Of a stretch of 33,961 nucleotides of DNA, positions 33,080 to 33,961 are shown piece by piece. Numbering within the stretch: position 1 is the stretch's first letter; the number at the start of each line of letters is the position of its first letter. The notes beneath the pieces were generated by a model. That model was not told the origin of the DNA and did no database searches. It worked only from the letters and a program-made list of their open reading frames with translations. The translations under genes and the position numbers were made by a program. Source of the DNA: Acidobacteriota bacterium (GTDB lineage: Bacteria; Acidobacteriota; Terriglobia; Bryobacterales; Bryobacteraceae). The stretch is from NCBI GenBank assembly GCA_023436715.1, contig JAEZIJ010000011.1:1-33961 (forward strand). The letters run 5' to 3'.

Positions 33080-33886
33080 TCATTGGGGGAACAGCGCGCC
33101 CATCAACTCCTGGTGGCACTCGAAATTGGGGACGATGAAATCGGCGCCCACGCCGACCAGCCGGTCCCGCTTCCAAGCGTCCACGACGCGGCACTCGGGC
33201 TCATCGGTCGCCACGCCAACAGTGACGCCGCCGACTTCCTTGACGTTCTCGATCTCGACATAGCCGTCGCCGAAGCCCAGGAACGCGGGCCCTTCGCATT
33301 CGGCGGAAGCGATGATCCGCTGAATGAGGATCTTCTTCGAGAAGCTCTTGTAATCGTCGAGCGCGCCGTAGACCCGGCCGTCGAAGTAGCGGCTCACGTC
33401 CAGCAGGTCCGCTTCTTCGCGCATGTAAGGCTGGTCGGTGCCGCTGGCCAGGTACAGTTTCAGGCCGCGTTCGCTGAGGGCTTCGAGCAGCCGCCTCGCG
33501 CCCGGCACGAGATACTTCTCGGGCGACGCCTCGCCGCTGCGCAGTTCCTCCAGCCGGCCGGCGATCCTGACGTGGAGCAAGTCCAGATACATCCTCTTGT
33601 AAAGCAAAGGATCGAGCGGCTTGCCGCCGCGCAACTCCACCTGATTCGCCAGTTCGACCATCTGGTACATCGTCTGCTTGCCCGTCAGCCGGCCGACGAA
33701 GTCCGTCACTATCGCCCTGAGGTCCTCCTCGCGCTCGCCGGTCTTTAGATCCATAAGGATCTCGACCATCATAGGGACCATCACGTCCACCCAGCCCGCG
33801 CGGATGAGCGAAATGGTGCCATCGAAATCGAAGAGGACTACCTGGGCATGCCGGGCCGAAACGCCCGGGCGCACATGTTCAATCAT
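33080..33886 (-). CDS. HAD-superfamily phosphatase
   Basis: A 268-residue HAD hydrolase. Motif I DFDGT is at 20-24 (nucleophile Asp20), motif II Ser148 is in LASGTD, motif III Lys is in FSKK (about 184), and motif IV FGDGYVEIENV has Asp207 and Glu211. A helical cap lies between motifs I and II, as in beta-phosphoglucomutase-like members. In this cluster it could remove the 7-phosphate from heptose bisphosphate in place of GmhB, but it is not GmhB by length or type. It sits 37 bp ahead of the kinase gene and is probably the first gene of the operon. Confidence 0.85.
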   Translation of the reverse strand: MIEHVRPGVSARHAQVVLFDFDGTISLIRAGWVDVMVPMMVEILMDLKTGEREEDLRAIVTDFVGRLTGKQTMYQMVELANQVELRGGKPLDPLLYKRMYLDLLHVRIAGRLEELRSGEASPEKYLVPGARRLLEALSERGLKLYLASGTDQPYMREEADLLDVSRYFDGRVYGALDDYKSFSKKILIQRIIASAECEGPAFLGFGDGYVEIENVKEVGGVTVGVATDEPECRVVDAWKRDRLVGVGADFIVPNFECHQELMGALFPQ

Positions 33887-33893
33887 GCTCCCT

Positions 33894-33923
33894 ATTCTAC
33901 TGTGGGGCTCCGGTGCGTTTGAA
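33894..33923 (-). promoter_or_regulatory. Promoter of the HAD-kinase-ROK-gmhA cluster
   Basis: On the minus strand TTCAAA (33923-33918) and TAGAAT (33899-33894) are separated by 18 nt. TAGAAT is 7 nt before the ATG at 33886, and AGGGAG, which could be a Shine-Dalgarno sequence, lies in between. If this promoter is used, that sequence would be mostly outside the message. Confidence 0.5.
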
Positions 33924-33961
33924 AAAGGGGGGCGGGTCGTGGGCTGTGGACTGTGGGGTGG

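Overview
The window is a GC-rich bacterial chromosome segment, about 63-65% GC by eye. It probably comes from an Acidobacteriota genome of the Bryobacterales/Solibacter type. This is inferred from gene content, not from a marker gene: a 1188-residue TonB-receptor-like protein with an N-terminal carboxypeptidase-regulatory-like domain, two Tat-exported sugar-phosphate-isomerase-like proteins, a PEP-CTERM protein, a cytochrome c/TolB-propeller/TPR fusion, and short GC-rich palindromic repeats between genes. No rRNA, tRNA, CRISPR array, transposase or phage gene was found.

Layout. 1-4034 (minus strand): a TlpA-like thioredoxin, a Tat-exported isomerase-like protein, galU and a quinone oxidoreductase. 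4165-6733: a seven-iron-type ferredoxin (+) converging on queD and a DinG/YoaA-type helicase (-). 6791-10582: a family-4 glycosyltransferase, two small proteins of unknown function, a GNAT-like protein and a PEP-CTERM protein, ended by a strong hairpin. 10628-11389 (-): an SDR dehydrogenase, divergent from the next block. 11495-20751 (+): a nine-gene assimilatory sulfate operon, cobA-cysD-cysN-sir-(met8-like)-cysH-cysT-cysW-cysA. 21164-24730 (+): the large outer-membrane receptor behind a ~310-nt leader. 24771-27410 (-): the cytochrome/propeller/TPR fusion. 27549-29233 (+): grpE-dnaJ. 29288-30325 (+): a second Tat-exported isomerase-like protein. 30326-30641: a repeat-filled gap. 30642-33886 (-): gmhA, a ROK kinase, a heptose-kinase-like PfkB protein and a HAD phosphatase, which look like a sugar-phosphate (heptose) activation cluster.

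How the genes work together. CysTWA would import sulfate and CysDN would activate it to APS. CysH carries the CC...CxxC iron-sulfur motif of APS reductases, so it should reduce APS directly to sulfite. The siroheme sulfite reductase then makes sulfide, with CobA and the Met8-like protein supplying siroheme. Consistent with a PAPS-free route, CysN has a C-terminal APS-kinase-like extension that has lost its P-loop. A cluster of three perfect hairpins sits between cysH and cysT, ending next to the cysT ribosome-binding site. No periplasmic sulfate-binding protein is present.

Other points of interest are -10-like boxes lying 6-11 nt before start codons at several genes (possible leaderless transcription), an inverted pair of ~72-bp interspersed repeats at the two ends of the window, and an altered glycine loop in the siroheme synthase. 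I found no clearly new multi-gene system such as a defence or mobile system. The best candidates for novelty are the P-loop-less CysN extension, the cytochrome/propeller/TPR fusion and the repeat families.
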